64,000 nucleotides of DNA, taken from Haloferax litoreum. Lineage in GTDB: Archaea > Halobacteriota > Halobacteria > Halobacteriales > Haloferacaceae. Numbering within the stretch: the stretch's first letter is position 1; each line of letters starts with the position of its first letter. The notes under the pieces are model-generated. The model was not told the DNA's origin, searched no databases, and saw only the letters and a program-made list of their open reading frames with translations. Both the position numbers and the translations under genes were made by a program. Where the stretch lies: the NCBI RefSeq assembly GCF_009674605.1, contig NZ_WKJO01000001.1, forward strand, positions 310,001-374,000, given 5' to 3'. Positions 25,404 to 34,406 of the stretch are shown in pieces.

Positions 25404-26168
25404 TCAGTAGACGCTCACGTCGTCGAACGCGCCGTCGTACGCGATGTGGTTCGGGTGGGTCGGTTCCATCCCCGAGAGGAGGAGTCGGTCTATCTTCCCC
25501 CACGAGTTCTCGAAGCCGAGGTGGGCGAATTCGACTGCGCCGCGAAGCGTGTGTGAGAGTCCAGAGCGGCGCATCACGTGTCGCTCGTCACCGTTTCGAA
25601 GTGCGTCGACGAGGTCCGCCTCCGAGTCGATGTCACGGTCGAACTCGGTCCACGCTTCGCCGATGCTCCCGCGCAGGTGCGCGTACGACGACCCGAATCC
25701 GGGGAGCGCGGCCTCGCGGGCGATTTCGCGTCCGCGACGATTGTGACGCGAGAACGCTTTGGCGTTGTACGTCTCGACAGCGTGGATGGCGTCGCGGTGC
25801 TGACGGATGTCGTCGATGGTCAGACTCACCGTCAGCAGTTCAGGGTGCGGGACGAGGGTCGCTGCCTCCTGTCGGGCGAACTCGTCGAGTGCGCCGTCGA
25901 GGGTGATGAAGTCGGGGACTGGGTCGTCGAGGCCGACTGCGAGGAGGTGTTTGCGGTCGCGCCACGACCCCGTGAACACCTCACGGGCCGGGACGACGAG
26001 CAGTTCGTCGTCGGAAAAGCGCTCGGCGCGAGCACGGATGTCGGGAAGACGGACGAAGTGCGGTGCGTAGACGAGCACGTCGATACCGCGGGCTTTCGCA
26101 CGAGAGACGACTCGCTCGTCGAGAATCTTCACGTGCATGTCTACCCGTGTCGTCGTGCTCGCGGTCAC
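25404..26168 (-). CDS. PHP-domain-like protein lacking the second His of the HxH motif
   Basis: A 254-residue cytosolic protein resembling PHP phosphoesterases: RVDMHVKILDER (normally DxHxH, so the second His is Lys), GIDVLVYAPHF, VVPAREVFTG, LVPHPELL, AVETYNAK and a late HPNHIAYDG segment. Other ligands look intact, so metal binding may persist in altered form. The GTG at 26168 is favoured by a TATA-like element near 26190-26200. An ATG at 26138 is the alternative. Divergent from a small zinc-finger gene. Confidence 0.78.
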   Translation of the reverse strand: MTASTTTRVDMHVKILDERVVSRAKARGIDVLVYAPHFVRLPDIRARAERFSDDELLVVPAREVFTGSWRDRKHLLAVGLDDPVPDFITLDGALDEFARQEAATLVPHPELLTVSLTIDDIRQHRDAIHAVETYNAKAFSRHNRRGREIAREAALPGFGSSYAHLRGSIGEAWTEFDRDIDSEADLVDALRNGDERHVMRRSGLSHTLRGAVEFAHLGFENSWGKIDRLLLSGMEPTHPNHIAYDGAFDDVSVY

Positions 26169-26266
26169 ACGACCACGTCGGGGTAGACGATAGTTAGTGG
26201 TTGCTATTTCTGAGACGACAGGGGTCCGAAGAAACGGTTTAGTCCCCCACGTCCGTCGGGTCGAAC

Positions 26267-26569
26267 ATGCCTAGGTGGAAGTGCGGTGTCGAAGGGTGTG
26301 GTGGACGCTTCGAAGACGTCGAAAGTGTCATCATCCACCAGACGACGGAACACGAGCGACACGAGTGTAAGGTGTGTGGGACCATCGTCCCCGAGGGTTA
26401 CTTCGCGATTCGCCACGCCTTCGACGAACACACCCGCGCGGAGTTCGTCCGCGCGTACGAAGCAGACTCCACGGCGGTCCGCATCCGTGAAGACGTCAAA
26501 GACGCCGTCGAAGACGAAGCAGACCTCAACAGTATCGTCCAGCAACTCCGTGAGAAGGGCGCGCTGTAA
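26267..26569 (+). CDS. Small C2H2-type zinc-finger protein (DUF7565-like)
   Basis: A 100-residue protein whose first half has two zinc-binding modules: WKCGVEGCGGRFEDVESVIIHQTTEH (C2H2-like) and HECKVCGTIVPEGYFAIRHAFDEH (CxxC...H...H). The rest is a charged helix. Haloarchaea encode many such small zinc-finger proteins, several thought to regulate transcription or bind partners. The ATG at 26267 has cggttta about 30 bases upstream. Confidence 0.85.
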   Translation: MPRWKCGVEGCGGRFEDVESVIIHQTTEHERHECKVCGTIVPEGYFAIRHAFDEHTRAEFVRAYEADSTAVRIREDVKDAVEDEADLNSIVQQLREKGAL

Positions 26570-26703
26570 GAACGACTGTTCGCGTGCGGCAGGGTGTTGG
26601 TGGGACCGTCGATACGCCCGACTCCGGTGAGAGCTTCATACGCTCGACTCGGTAGGGGTGCCGCGGAATACGGAGAGAGGAGAGAGAACTGACCGAGCGG
26701 TGC

Positions 26704-27156
26704 TTATCGCTCTTCGGAGTCGAGGACGCGAATCTGGTCGCCGCGGACGGTGACCGGAATCGGAACCGTCGCCTCGTAGAGTTCGACGGTGACCTGGTCT
26801 TTCGTCTCGTCGATACGCTGGACGCGTGCCTTCTCGCCTTTGAACGGGCCGGCGATGAGTTCGACGATGTCACCCTCGGCGATGCCTTCGACGTCGGGCG
26901 TCGGCGACAGGAAGTGTTCGACTTCGGCCATGCTGGACGTGCCGACCATCCCACCACTCTCGACGAGACCACGGGCGTGTGGAATCTCTTCGAGGACGCG
27001 CGTGACGATACCGTCGTCGTCTGCTTCGACCATCACGTAACTCGTGAGCGAGTCGGGCGCGAGGACGGCGTGAATCTCGGCGAAGTCCTTCGACGCAATC
27101 ATGTCCGCGACCGTTCGCTCTTGGCGAGCGGTCGTCTTTACGGCGAAGATTGGCAT
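26704..27156 (-). CDS. spt5: Transcription elongation factor Spt5 (NusG)
   Basis: A 150-residue archaeal Spt5: NGN domain ([20 protein letters not shown] start, residues 1-85) and a KOW domain ([19 protein letters not shown], about 93-145). It clamps RNA polymerase to promote processive elongation with Spt4, which is not here. The start lies one base after the SecE stop, so secE-spt5 are cotranscribed downstream of ftsZ1, the typical archaeal order. Confidence 0.96.
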   Translation of the reverse strand: MPIFAVKTTARQERTVADMIASKDFAEIHAVLAPDSLTSYVMVEADDDGIVTRVLEEIPHARGLVESGGMVGTSSMAEVEHFLSPTPDVEGIAEGDIVELIAGPFKGEKARVQRIDETKDQVTVELYEATVPIPVTVRGDQIRVLDSEER

Positions 27157-27157
27157 C

Positions 27158-27331
27158 TCAGACGCCTCCGGGGAGGAAACTCATGACCGCGAAGATGATG
27201 AATCCGAGCAGTCCGACCAGGAAGATGCCCGCGCCGGCAATCTTGGAGATTTGAGAGAACTCCTGCCAGGAAGGCGTGCTCGCGAGTTTCAGCACGCGAA
27301 CGTAGCTGTTGAGGTCGTATTTGACGTCCAT
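27158..27331 (-). CDS. secE: Preprotein translocase subunit SecE
   Basis: A 57-residue SecE/Sec61-gamma: cytosolic amphipathic helix [20 protein letters not shown], the conserved [14 protein letters not shown] hinge and one transmembrane span ([18 protein letters not shown]). It clamps SecY in the translocon. Too short for a standard ORF cutoff, but the sequence and its position between ftsZ1 and spt5 make it certain. Confidence 0.95.
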   Translation of the reverse strand: MDVKYDLNSYVRVLKLASTPSWQEFSQISKIAGAGIFLVGLLGFIIFAVMSFLPGGV

Positions 27332-27504
27332 GTTGGTGGGGGCTAAGACGGCCGGCTTTTTCTATCTATTGATGCTCGTCGCTTCGGAGCGACACGTCTG
27401 TACGACATGCGTCGACAGAAAAACGAGTGCGGTCGTGTCCAGCACGGACGACCCGCCGACACGAGTCCGACCGATGCGGTCCACCGAGTCGCGGTTGCGA
27501 CCGA

Positions 27505-28638
27505 TTACTCGACGTAGTCGATGTCTTCGAGGCGTTCCTGTGCGGCTTCTTGGACCTGCCCGTTGCGGCCGTAGATTTGCGGCGATTCGACGCCCGTGAC
27601 GACAATCATCGTCCGCATCATGCCTTCGAGTTCGTCGTCGACGGAGGTCCCCCAGATGATACGCGCGTCGGGGTCGATGCGGTCGTAAATCTCCTCAACC
27701 ACACCTTCTGCCTCTTCGATGCTCATGTCCGACCCACCGGTGACGTTGACGAGTGCGGAGTTCGCGCCGGAGATGTCCACGTCGAGAAGCGGCGAGCGAA
27801 GCGCGGATTTGACCGACTCCTGCGCCTTGGACTCCGAATCGGACTCGCCGAGACCAATCATGGCGACGCCACCACGTTCCATGACCGTCTTCACGTCGGC
27901 GAAGTCGAGGTTGACGAGACCCGGTTTGGTGATGAGTTCGGTGATGCCCTTGACAGAGCGCATCAGCACTTCGTCGGAGACTTTGAACGCTTGCCGGACG
28001 GGGAGTTTCCCGACGGCGTCGAGCAGGCGGTCGTTCGGAACGACGATGACCGTGTCGGAGACGTCGCGGAGGCGTTCCAGACCCGCTTCGGCGTTCGTTC
28101 GTCGGACCTCTCCTTCGGCCGTGAAGGGGGTCGTGACGATAGCGATGGTGAGTGCGCCAGATTCGCGTGCCGCCTTCGCGACGACGGGCGCGGACCCCGT
28201 CCCAGTGCCGCCACCAAGACCGGCCGTTACGAACACCATGTCAGAGCCTTCGATGGCGTCGTAAATCTCCTCTTGCGATTCGAGTGCCGCCTCTTCACCC
28301 ACCTGCGGGAGGGACCCGGCACCACGGCCCTGCGTCTTCTGCTCGCCCATGAGAATCTTCGTGTCAGCACCGATTTCGACGAGGTGCTGCACGTCGGTGT
28401 TCGCAGCGACGAGTTTGGCTCCCTTGATACCCTCTTGGTGCATTCGGTTGACGGTGTTGCCACCCGCACCACCGCACCCGACCACCGTGATGTTGGTCTG
28501 AAGGTCTTTGAGAACCGCTTTCAGTTCGTCGTCAGTCATCGTGCCAGACCGGTTGATGTTGTTCGGGCCGCCGACTTCGGTCGTCCCATCCCCCATGTCC
28601 TCGGCCTCATCGATTGCGTCGTCGACGATAGAGTCCAT
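27505..28638 (-). CDS. ftsZ1: Cell division protein FtsZ1
   Basis: A 377-residue FtsZ. An N-terminal extension of about 45 acidic residues precedes [17 protein letters not shown]. The GTP-binding signature [12 protein letters not shown] is near 140-151 and the catalytic T7 loop is [11 protein letters not shown]. The C-terminal tail ends IDYVE. In Haloferax, FtsZ1 forms the scaffold ring on which FtsZ2 constricts. secE and spt5 follow on the same strand. The promoter has a TATA element (AAGATAATTAG) at about 28667-28677 and an upstream palindrome. Confidence 0.95.
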   Translation of the reverse strand: MDSIVDDAIDEAEDMGDGTTEVGGPNNINRSGTMTDDELKAVLKDLQTNITVVGCGGAGGNTVNRMHQEGIKGAKLVAANTDVQHLVEIGADTKILMGEQKTQGRGAGSLPQVGEEAALESQEEIYDAIEGSDMVFVTAGLGGGTGTGSAPVVAKAARESGALTIAIVTTPFTAEGEVRRTNAEAGLERLRDVSDTVIVVPNDRLLDAVGKLPVRQAFKVSDEVLMRSVKGITELITKPGLVNLDFADVKTVMERGGVAMIGLGESDSESKAQESVKSALRSPLLDVDISGANSALVNVTGGSDMSIEEAEGVVEEIYDRIDPDARIIWGTSVDDELEGMMRTMIVVTGVESPQIYGRNGQVQEAAQERLEDIDYVE

Positions 28639-28666
28639 ATTTGTGCAGACGGTTTACGGAGGATGA

Positions 28667-28705
28667 CTAATTATCTTTCCCCCTTGTGTCAGACGAGCGT
28701 CTGAC
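28667..28705 (-). promoter_or_regulatory. ftsZ1 promoter and upstream palindrome
   Basis: A TATA-like AAGATAATTAG lies at about 28667-28677 (minus strand), about 30-38 bases before the ftsZ1 ATG. Just upstream, GTCAGACG-AG-CGTCTGAC at 28688-28705 is a perfect 18-base palindrome. It sits where an activator, or a repressor touching the BRE, would bind. The surrounding 150 bases are unusually AT-rich. Confidence 0.5.
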
Positions 28706-28793
28706 GATGCCGATATTTGGGTCATTTAATAATTTCATTCTGATACAATCTACGAGAAATATGACAATCGCACTTAATTGATAACTAACTGCG

Positions 28794-30113
28794 TCACACT
28801 GTGAACTCGACAACTCGCTCGCGCGAGACGTCCGTGGGGTCGATAGTCTCCCCGTCGACTTCGACTACCTGTCCAGCCGATAGTTTCCCGAACGCCGGGC
28901 CCTCTGGAACGCCTAACTCGCGTGCCGCGTCGGGGTCGAACGCACTGGTGCGGGCCGTGACAGTACCGTCCTCACGGACGACCGAGTCGTACTTCCGGCG
29001 TAAAATCTCACAGAGACGCTCGACGAGTTCGTCGTATCCCGCTCCGGTGACTGCGGCGCGACCGACCGCGCGCACGCCGCCCTCGGTCGTGTGGAACGCG
29101 ACTGTCGTCTCTGCGACGGCGTCGAGAGCGTCGTCGAGGTCGACGCCCTGTGCCTCGCCGAGGAGTCCATCTGGAAGCGATACGACGTCGTACGCGTCCG
29201 CGTCGATGTGCGCTCCGAATCGGAGTCCGTCTTCGATGCGCGTGATATCAGATTCGAGTTCGCGGACGCGAGCGAGTGGGACGCCAGCAGTCTCGCGGAC
29301 CCACGTCTCGGAGACGACGCGATACCCCTCCTCATCGAGGACGGCGGCGAGGTCGTCTCGGTCGCCGTCGACGAGTGCAACGTCGGCCGCCGACGCCTCG
29401 AACGCGCGACGAAGCACGTCACGGTTCTCGTCGGGCGACCCCATCGCCTTCAGTTGCCAATCCGCCGCGATGTGCCCCACACACCAGTCGGTGTCGTCGA
29501 GGACGCGAAGGAACCGCGGCGCGTAGTGGCCGCCACCGAATCCGACGAGTTGTCGGTCGGTGTCGGCGTCGACGCCCTCGATGTCGAGGACGGCGACCGC
29601 CACGGCGCGTGCACCGTCTGGGTCTTCCCACTCGTCCTCGCCACTCCCGAGTTCGACGAACATCGACGGGACCGTGGTCCGCGTCGGCCCGTGGTGTGTC
29701 GCCTCGATACCGACCTCGTAGCCGTCGGGTGCGTGGTCACGGAGGGCCGCGACGACGGCGCGTTGGGCGTTTGGACAGGCGCGAGCGAAGTCACCTGCAT
29801 CACCACCGTAGTCGGCGGGGCCGAAGTTCCCAGTGAAGTGTGCGGTCAAGAGTGGCCCCGTCTCGCCGGAGTGTCGAGAGACGACGGCGAGGTGGTCGAG
29901 GTCCGCAGCAAACGCCTCGGCGGGGTCGTCGAGGTAGATGTGGAGGTCGTCGAACTCACGGAGTTCGAACCCCTCACGGCGATAGAACGTGCCGCCACCG
30001 TCGGCGTCCGGTCGGTCCTCGTCGGTCTGTGCGTCCCACTCGGCGATGTCGAGTAGGTGCTCGCCGATGTGGACCGATGCGATGTCGGCGCGGCTGACGA
30101 CGATTCCAATCAC
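28794..30113 (-). CDS. dtdA: D-aminoacyl-tRNA deacylase (DtdA/DTD2)
   Basis: A 439-residue archaeal D-aminoacyl-tRNA deacylase, which frees tRNA mischarged with D-amino acids. The catalytic core (about residues 1-265) has VVSRHSGETGPLLTAHFTGN, EATHHGPTRTTVPSMFVELGS and GFGGGHYAPRF. About 170 extra residues follow (C-terminal LESDITRIEDGLRFGAH... to PEGPAFGKLSAGQVVEV), longer than the roughly 280-residue form of other archaea but common, as I recall, in haloarchaea. Confidence 0.93.
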   Translation of the reverse strand: MIGIVVSRADIASVHIGEHLLDIAEWDAQTDEDRPDADGGGTFYRREGFELREFDDLHIYLDDPAEAFAADLDHLAVVSRHSGETGPLLTAHFTGNFGPADYGGDAGDFARACPNAQRAVVAALRDHAPDGYEVGIEATHHGPTRTTVPSMFVELGSGEDEWEDPDGARAVAVAVLDIEGVDADTDRQLVGFGGGHYAPRFLRVLDDTDWCVGHIAADWQLKAMGSPDENRDVLRRAFEASAADVALVDGDRDDLAAVLDEEGYRVVSETWVRETAGVPLARVRELESDITRIEDGLRFGAHIDADAYDVVSLPDGLLGEAQGVDLDDALDAVAETTVAFHTTEGGVRAVGRAAVTGAGYDELVERLCEILRRKYDSVVREDGTVTARTSAFDPDAARELGVPEGPAFGKLSAGQVVEVDGETIDPTDVSRERVVEFTV

Positions 30114-30206
30114 GATTCGAGGGTCGCCGACGGTGGCGAAAAGGGCGTCGGAAACGGCGAAGAGACGTGTAGTCGAAGCGACTGCAACCGAACAGTACGG
30201 GCGCGT

Positions 30207-31568
30207 TCAGTCCTCGGCAGCAGCGACGGGTTCCTCGGAAGCGTCCTCGGTGAAGTCGCCGCGTACCCGTCGGATGGACCGTCTGGCGACCGAGTGCAGT
30301 TCACGCCAGCGGATGATGAACAGCCCCGTCCCGAGCGCCATGTAGACGACAGCGAAGGCGAAGAGCGACGTCGTCCCGTCGAGCGTGACGAGGCCGAGGA
30401 CGGGAATCGGGAGGGTGACTGCTGCCCCCGTGACGGCGTAGATGAACTGCGCGAAGAACAGGCCGAGGAGGACCAGCGCTTCGCGGACGCTAATCGTGAG
30501 CGAGATGAGGACGGCGATTGCGAAGTAACTCTGCGCGGCGGTGAGCCAGATTTCACCTGCCTGGTGGTTGTCGAGCGGGAGCGGTCCGTAGTAGCCGAGC
30601 GAGAGGCTGTAGACGAGGACGAGCGTGCCGATGAGGAGCGTCCACTGGTTGAGTTTCGACGAGATGAGTGCGTTGAATCCAGCTGTCGACCGGGCCTTGT
30701 TGACGAGGTAGGCGACGACGATGAGTTCGGGACTCTCACTGGCGAGCGGTGCGACCCACTGAATCATCAAGAACGGCGGGACGCCGACGGCGGTGCCGAG
30801 TTCTTCGAGGCCGTGGGCGAAGGGTTCGACGGCGACGAGGATGACGAACCCCGAAAAGAGGAACAACGAGAGCGTCGTGGCGATGCGCTTCGGTTTGACG
30901 TACGACTGAAGATACGCGGGAACGCCAATCTGTTCTTCGTGTTCGTGCGGCGAGTTCAACGCGACGAGGATGTACGAGACGTAGAGGCCGACGAGGACGA
31001 ACATGTCGAACGCGCCGATTCCGTCACCGAGTGGCACGAAGAACGCGAACATCGTCGCCACGAAGAGGAAGAGAATCTCCGTCGAGATGCCCGTGTCCAG
31101 ACGGACGGCGTCGGCGAGGAACCCGGGGCGGTTCTCGACAGCCTCGTCGCCGGTCTCACGCGCTCGGAAGACGGTGAAGAGCGCGATTGCAGACCAGCCG
31201 ATACCGATGAGGATGCGGTTCGCACCAGTCATGTTGGCGACGGCGAGACTGGCAGCCTCGGCGGATTCGGGCGACCCTGGATTGATACCCGCCTCCCACG
31301 CGTAGAGTGCGTCGACGGCGTATTCGGGAGCGACTGCGAGGACAGCGAGGATAGCCAAGGCGAATGCGCGCGGCACGTCCGCTTCCGCCGTCTCGGCACC
31401 CCACGCGAGGAGGAACGATGCGCCGAGGACGGCGATGCCGCTCAATGCGACCGTGACACCAGTCTGGAGCTCGATACCGAAGAGTGAGTGGAGCCCCAAC
31501 CACGGCACGGTGAGGAGGGCAGCACCGAACACTGCGACCAGTGGGTGGCTCAGTCGTCGTCGTACCAT
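30207..31568 (-). CDS. Divergent Na+/Ca2+ exchanger-like membrane protein
   Basis: A 453-residue protein with about 11 helices and two degenerate CaCA alpha-repeats (ILAVLAVAPEYAVDALYAW and QWVAPLASESPELIVVAYL, each with the key Glu after Pro). It has a central His/Glu loop (SPHEHEEQIG) and an acidic C-terminus. It probably exchanges Ca2+ or another cation for Na+/H+. It lies head-to-tail with a second CaCA antiporter 87 bases away. Confidence 0.85.
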   Translation of the reverse strand: MVRRRLSHPLVAVFGAALLTVPWLGLHSLFGIELQTGVTVALSGIAVLGASFLLAWGAETAEADVPRAFALAILAVLAVAPEYAVDALYAWEAGINPGSPESAEAASLAVANMTGANRILIGIGWSAIALFTVFRARETGDEAVENRPGFLADAVRLDTGISTEILFLFVATMFAFFVPLGDGIGAFDMFVLVGLYVSYILVALNSPHEHEEQIGVPAYLQSYVKPKRIATTLSLFLFSGFVILVAVEPFAHGLEELGTAVGVPPFLMIQWVAPLASESPELIVVAYLVNKARSTAGFNALISSKLNQWTLLIGTLVLVYSLSLGYYGPLPLDNHQAGEIWLTAAQSYFAIAVLISLTISVREALVLLGLFFAQFIYAVTGAAVTLPIPVLGLVTLDGTTSLFAFAVVYMALGTGLFIIRWRELHSVARRSIRRVRGDFTEDASEEPVAAAED

Positions 31569-31655
31569 CGTGCCTACACTAGCGTCTGGGGGGTCGGTAG
31601 CTCTTGCGTTTCAACCGCACGACAAGAATGTCACCCTCCGCCGACAGGTTCGCTG

Positions 31656-32627
31656 TTAGGGGAGGATGAGCCAGAAGAAGACGAGATAGCCACCTAGCAG
31701 AATCCCGCCGTCGAGGCGAGACACGTCTCGATTGCGGAGCATCAGGAGGATGACGCCGAACGTGAACGCGAGGAGTGCGGGGAAGTCGAGCGAAATCGTA
31801 CTCGCGGGAACGTTCACCGGAACCATGATGGCGAGGATGCCGAGGACGGCGACGACGTTGTAGATGTTCGACCCGACGACGTTGCCGATACTGAACTCGG
31901 ACTCGCCGCGGACGGCGCTGATGACCGACGCCGCGAGTTCGGGCAGGGAGGTACCGAACGCGAGGATGGTGAGTCCGATGAAGCGCGTGCTGAAACCGTA
32001 GGCTTCGAGGAGTCCCTTCCCTCCCTGGATGAGCCAGTTCGACCCGATGAACAAGAGAAGCAGACCAGCACCGAGGTAGAGAACGTCTTTGAACTGGGCG
32101 GATACCGCATCTTCGTCTTCGATGTCGATTTCGTCGGTTCCAATCGCGTCGGCCTTCGCGGAGCGTGCGCGGTAGAGCAAGAACGCAGTGAACACCACGA
32201 GGATGACGAGGAGGATACCGCCGTCGAGTGCGCTGAGGTTCCCGTCCATTCCGAGGGCGACGAGTGTCACCGCTGCAGCAATCATGAAGGGGACGTGACG
32301 GCGGAGTGTCGCCGTCGAGACACCCATCGGTTGGATGAGCGCGGAGATACCCAACACGAGGCCGATGTTGGCGATGTTCGACCCGACGATTGCGCCCAGT
32401 CCGAGGTCAGAACTGTATCCCAGTCCGCTCAACACGGCGACGAACAGTTCTGGCGTCGTCGTCGCGAACGCGACGATGGTCACACCGACGATTGCTGCCC
32501 GGAGACCCAGACCGATAGCGAGGCGGGAAGCACCCTCGACGAGTGCCTCGGCCCCGAGATAGAGTGCGACGATACCAGCCACCAAGAGGGCGGTATCGAA
32601 GGAAAGCAGGGTTGCGAGTGCCGACAT
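31656..32627 (-). CDS. Ca2+/Na+ antiporter, CaCA family (YrbG-like)
   Basis: A 323-residue antiporter with about ten helices. Both alpha-repeats are canonical: [19 protein letters not shown]...[16 protein letters not shown] and [17 protein letters not shown]...[17 protein letters not shown] cytosolic acidic loop ([14 protein letters not shown]) lies between halves and may sense Ca2+. It exports Ca2+ in exchange for Na+. Same strand as the divergent exchanger downstream. Confidence 0.92.
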   Translation of the reverse strand: MSALATLLSFDTALLVAGIVALYLGAEALVEGASRLAIGLGLRAAIVGVTIVAFATTTPELFVAVLSGLGYSSDLGLGAIVGSNIANIGLVLGISALIQPMGVSTATLRRHVPFMIAAAVTLVALGMDGNLSALDGGILLVILVVFTAFLLYRARSAKADAIGTDEIDIEDEDAVSAQFKDVLYLGAGLLLLFIGSNWLIQGGKGLLEAYGFSTRFIGLTILAFGTSLPELAASVISAVRGESEFSIGNVVGSNIYNVVAVLGILAIMVPVNVPASTISLDFPALLAFTFGVILLMLRNRDVSRLDGGILLGGYLVFFWLILP

Positions 32628-32835
32628 ACGCGGGAGTAGACCAACGGGGGACCAAAAGTACGCCGGTACACCGTGCGGTCGCTATCGATTGACATACCGA
32701 GGCCTCACTGGTAGCTCTGGTGACTGTTCACGTGCGAATCACGGCGGCTTCGTCGCCGTGGGGACGCCGAACAGAGTCGCGGCGGAATCCGACGCAGACG
32801 GGCGAATTATATCACCAGCGAGACTCCACCCGGCT

Positions 32836-33645
32836 ATGGAAGTCTACGGCCTCGTCGGCAACCCCGTCGGGCACTCGTTGTCGCCGCCGATGCACGAAGC
32901 GGCCTACGAGGCGACGGGGGTCGACGCGCGATACGTCACCTTCGAACCCGAACTGGACGCCATCGCCGACGCCATCGCCGGTGCGGACGCACTCGGTATC
33001 GCCGGCGTGAACGTCACGATTCCGTTCAAACAGGACGTACTGGCCCTCGTCGACCCGGACCCACTGGCCGAACGCATCGGTGCGGTCAACACCATCGACT
33101 TCGGCCCAGATGGCCCGGTAGGCTACAACACGGACGCCGCCGGCGTCACACGGTCACTCGAACGACACGGCGTAGAAATCGACGGGTCGAGCGCCGTCGT
33201 GGTCGGTGCCGGCGGTGCGGGCCGTGCCGCCGCGTTCGCACTCTCCGATAGTGGTGCAACGGTCCACGTCGCCAACAGAACGGCGGAGAAGGCGACTGAA
33301 CTGGCCGCTGCCGTCCCCGGTGCGACGGGCGGCGGGTTAGACACACTCGAACGGGTCGGAGACGCAGATATCCTCGTCAATGCGACCAGCGTCGGGATGG
33401 ATGCACCCGATGAGACTCCAGTTCCGGCGTCGTACCTCCACGCAGACCTCGCCGTCCTCGATGCGGTGTACGCACCGCTCGAAACTCGGTTGCTCCGCGA
33501 GGCGGCCGACGTGGGCGCGGTTACCGTCGACGGTGCCTGGATGCTCCTCCTCCAAGGTGTCGAAGCGTTCGAGATTTGGACCGGACTCGACGCACCCGTC
33601 GACGAGATGAACGCCGCACTCAGGGCACACCTCGCTGACGGCTGA
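32836..33645 (+). CDS. aroE: Shikimate dehydrogenase
   Basis: A 269-residue AroE, which reduces 3-dehydroshikimate to shikimate with NADPH. Motifs: [17 protein letters not shown] near residue 7, NVTIPFK with the catalytic Lys, [17 protein letters not shown] nucleotide loop, and [14 protein letters not shown]. The ATG at 32836 has aattatat 28 bases upstream. A longer in-frame ORF upstream crosses that promoter and is rejected. The stop runs into a palindrome at 33651-33669. Confidence 0.95.
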   Translation: MEVYGLVGNPVGHSLSPPMHEAAYEATGVDARYVTFEPELDAIADAIAGADALGIAGVNVTIPFKQDVLALVDPDPLAERIGAVNTIDFGPDGPVGYNTDAAGVTRSLERHGVEIDGSSAVVVGAGGAGRAAAFALSDSGATVHVANRTAEKATELAAAVPGATGGGLDTLERVGDADILVNATSVGMDAPDETPVPASYLHADLAVLDAVYAPLETRLLREAADVGAVTVDGAWMLLLQGVEAFEIWTGLDAPVDEMNAALRAHLADG

Positions 33646-33650
33646 GGCCG

Positions 33651-33669
33651 CCGGTTTTTAAATAACCGG
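33651..33669. promoter_or_regulatory. Palindrome enclosing the TATA box of the HhH gene
   Basis: CCGGTTTTTAAATAACCGG has 6-base arms (CCGGTT/AACCGG) around a TTTAAAT centre. The centre is the TATA box of the HhH gene, about 30 bases before its ATG at 33690. The element starts 5 bases after the aroE stop, so it may also end aroE transcripts. Confidence 0.5.
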
Positions 33670-33689
33670 ATTGCATATGACAAACTAAT

Positions 33690-34349
33690 ATGGGCTTGCT
33701 TGACAGTATCTCGTCCTTCTTGAAATCCCTCATTGGTGGCGACTCCTCGTCCACTTCGCAAAGCGAACGTGACGAATCAGCGACCGTTACGGTCGAACGG
33801 GACACGCGCGCCGAGCGCGAGGAAGCGAACATCGAGACGGAAGCAGCGGTGAAAGAACCGGTCGAAGAGACGCAGGAACCCGAACCTGAAGCGGGAGACG
33901 AAGCCGAAGCGACCATCGAAGAGGCCGAACCCGAAGCAACGGAAGAACCGGACGCCGCTGTCGTCGACGAAGGTGAAGACGCCGATGAAGTGGCTGAAGA
34001 CGCTGAGGAAACTGCACCGGCCGAAGAAGCCGAACCAGAGAGCGTCGAAGAGGACGAACCGGCCGAAGAAGCCGAAGCGAAAGCAGCGGACGAAACTGAA
34101 GAGACCGACGCAGCAGAGCCAGACGCAGTCGAAGCCGACGAGGACGAAGAGCCTGAGGCCGAAGAGAGTGAATCGCCCTCCGTCGATACGATTCGCGGCA
34201 TCGGCCCGGCCTACGCAGAACGGCTCTCCGACATCGGTATCGAGACCGTTTCGGACCTCGTCGCCGCCGACGCAGACGACGTCGGCGACGCAATCGACGT
34301 GTCTCCGAAGCGGGTCCAACGCTGGATTGACCGCGCGAGCGACGCGTAA
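33690..34349 (+). CDS. Highly acidic helix-hairpin-helix protein
   Basis: A 219-residue protein with three parts. Residues 1-17 (MGLLDSISSFLKSLIGG) form an amphipathic helix that could touch the membrane. Residues 20-160 are an extreme Glu/Asp/Ala-rich low-complexity region. The last 55 residues are a helix-hairpin-helix (TIRGIGPAYAERLSDIGIETV, DVSPKRVQRWIDRAS) of the type found in DNA-repair and recombination proteins. No enzymatic domain. It lies between aroE and pabB, with its own promoter. Function unknown; it could link DNA to the membrane or a partner. Confidence 0.85.
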   Translation: MGLLDSISSFLKSLIGGDSSSTSQSERDESATVTVERDTRAEREEANIETEAAVKEPVEETQEPEPEAGDEAEATIEEAEPEATEEPDAAVVDEGEDADEVAEDAEETAPAEEAEPESVEEDEPAEEAEAKAADETEETDAAEPDAVEADEDEEPEAEESESPSVDTIRGIGPAYAERLSDIGIETVSDLVAADADDVGDAIDVSPKRVQRWIDRASDA

Positions 34350-34406
34350 GCAGAACCGCTGACACGTCACGAAACCGTTTACCCGACGCGCCGATTGGTG
34401 CGAGTA

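Noticed and set aside
32689-32835. N-terminal extension of aroE
   Set aside because: It crosses the TATA box at about 32805 and lacks conserved residues; AroE normally starts at [10 protein letters not shown].
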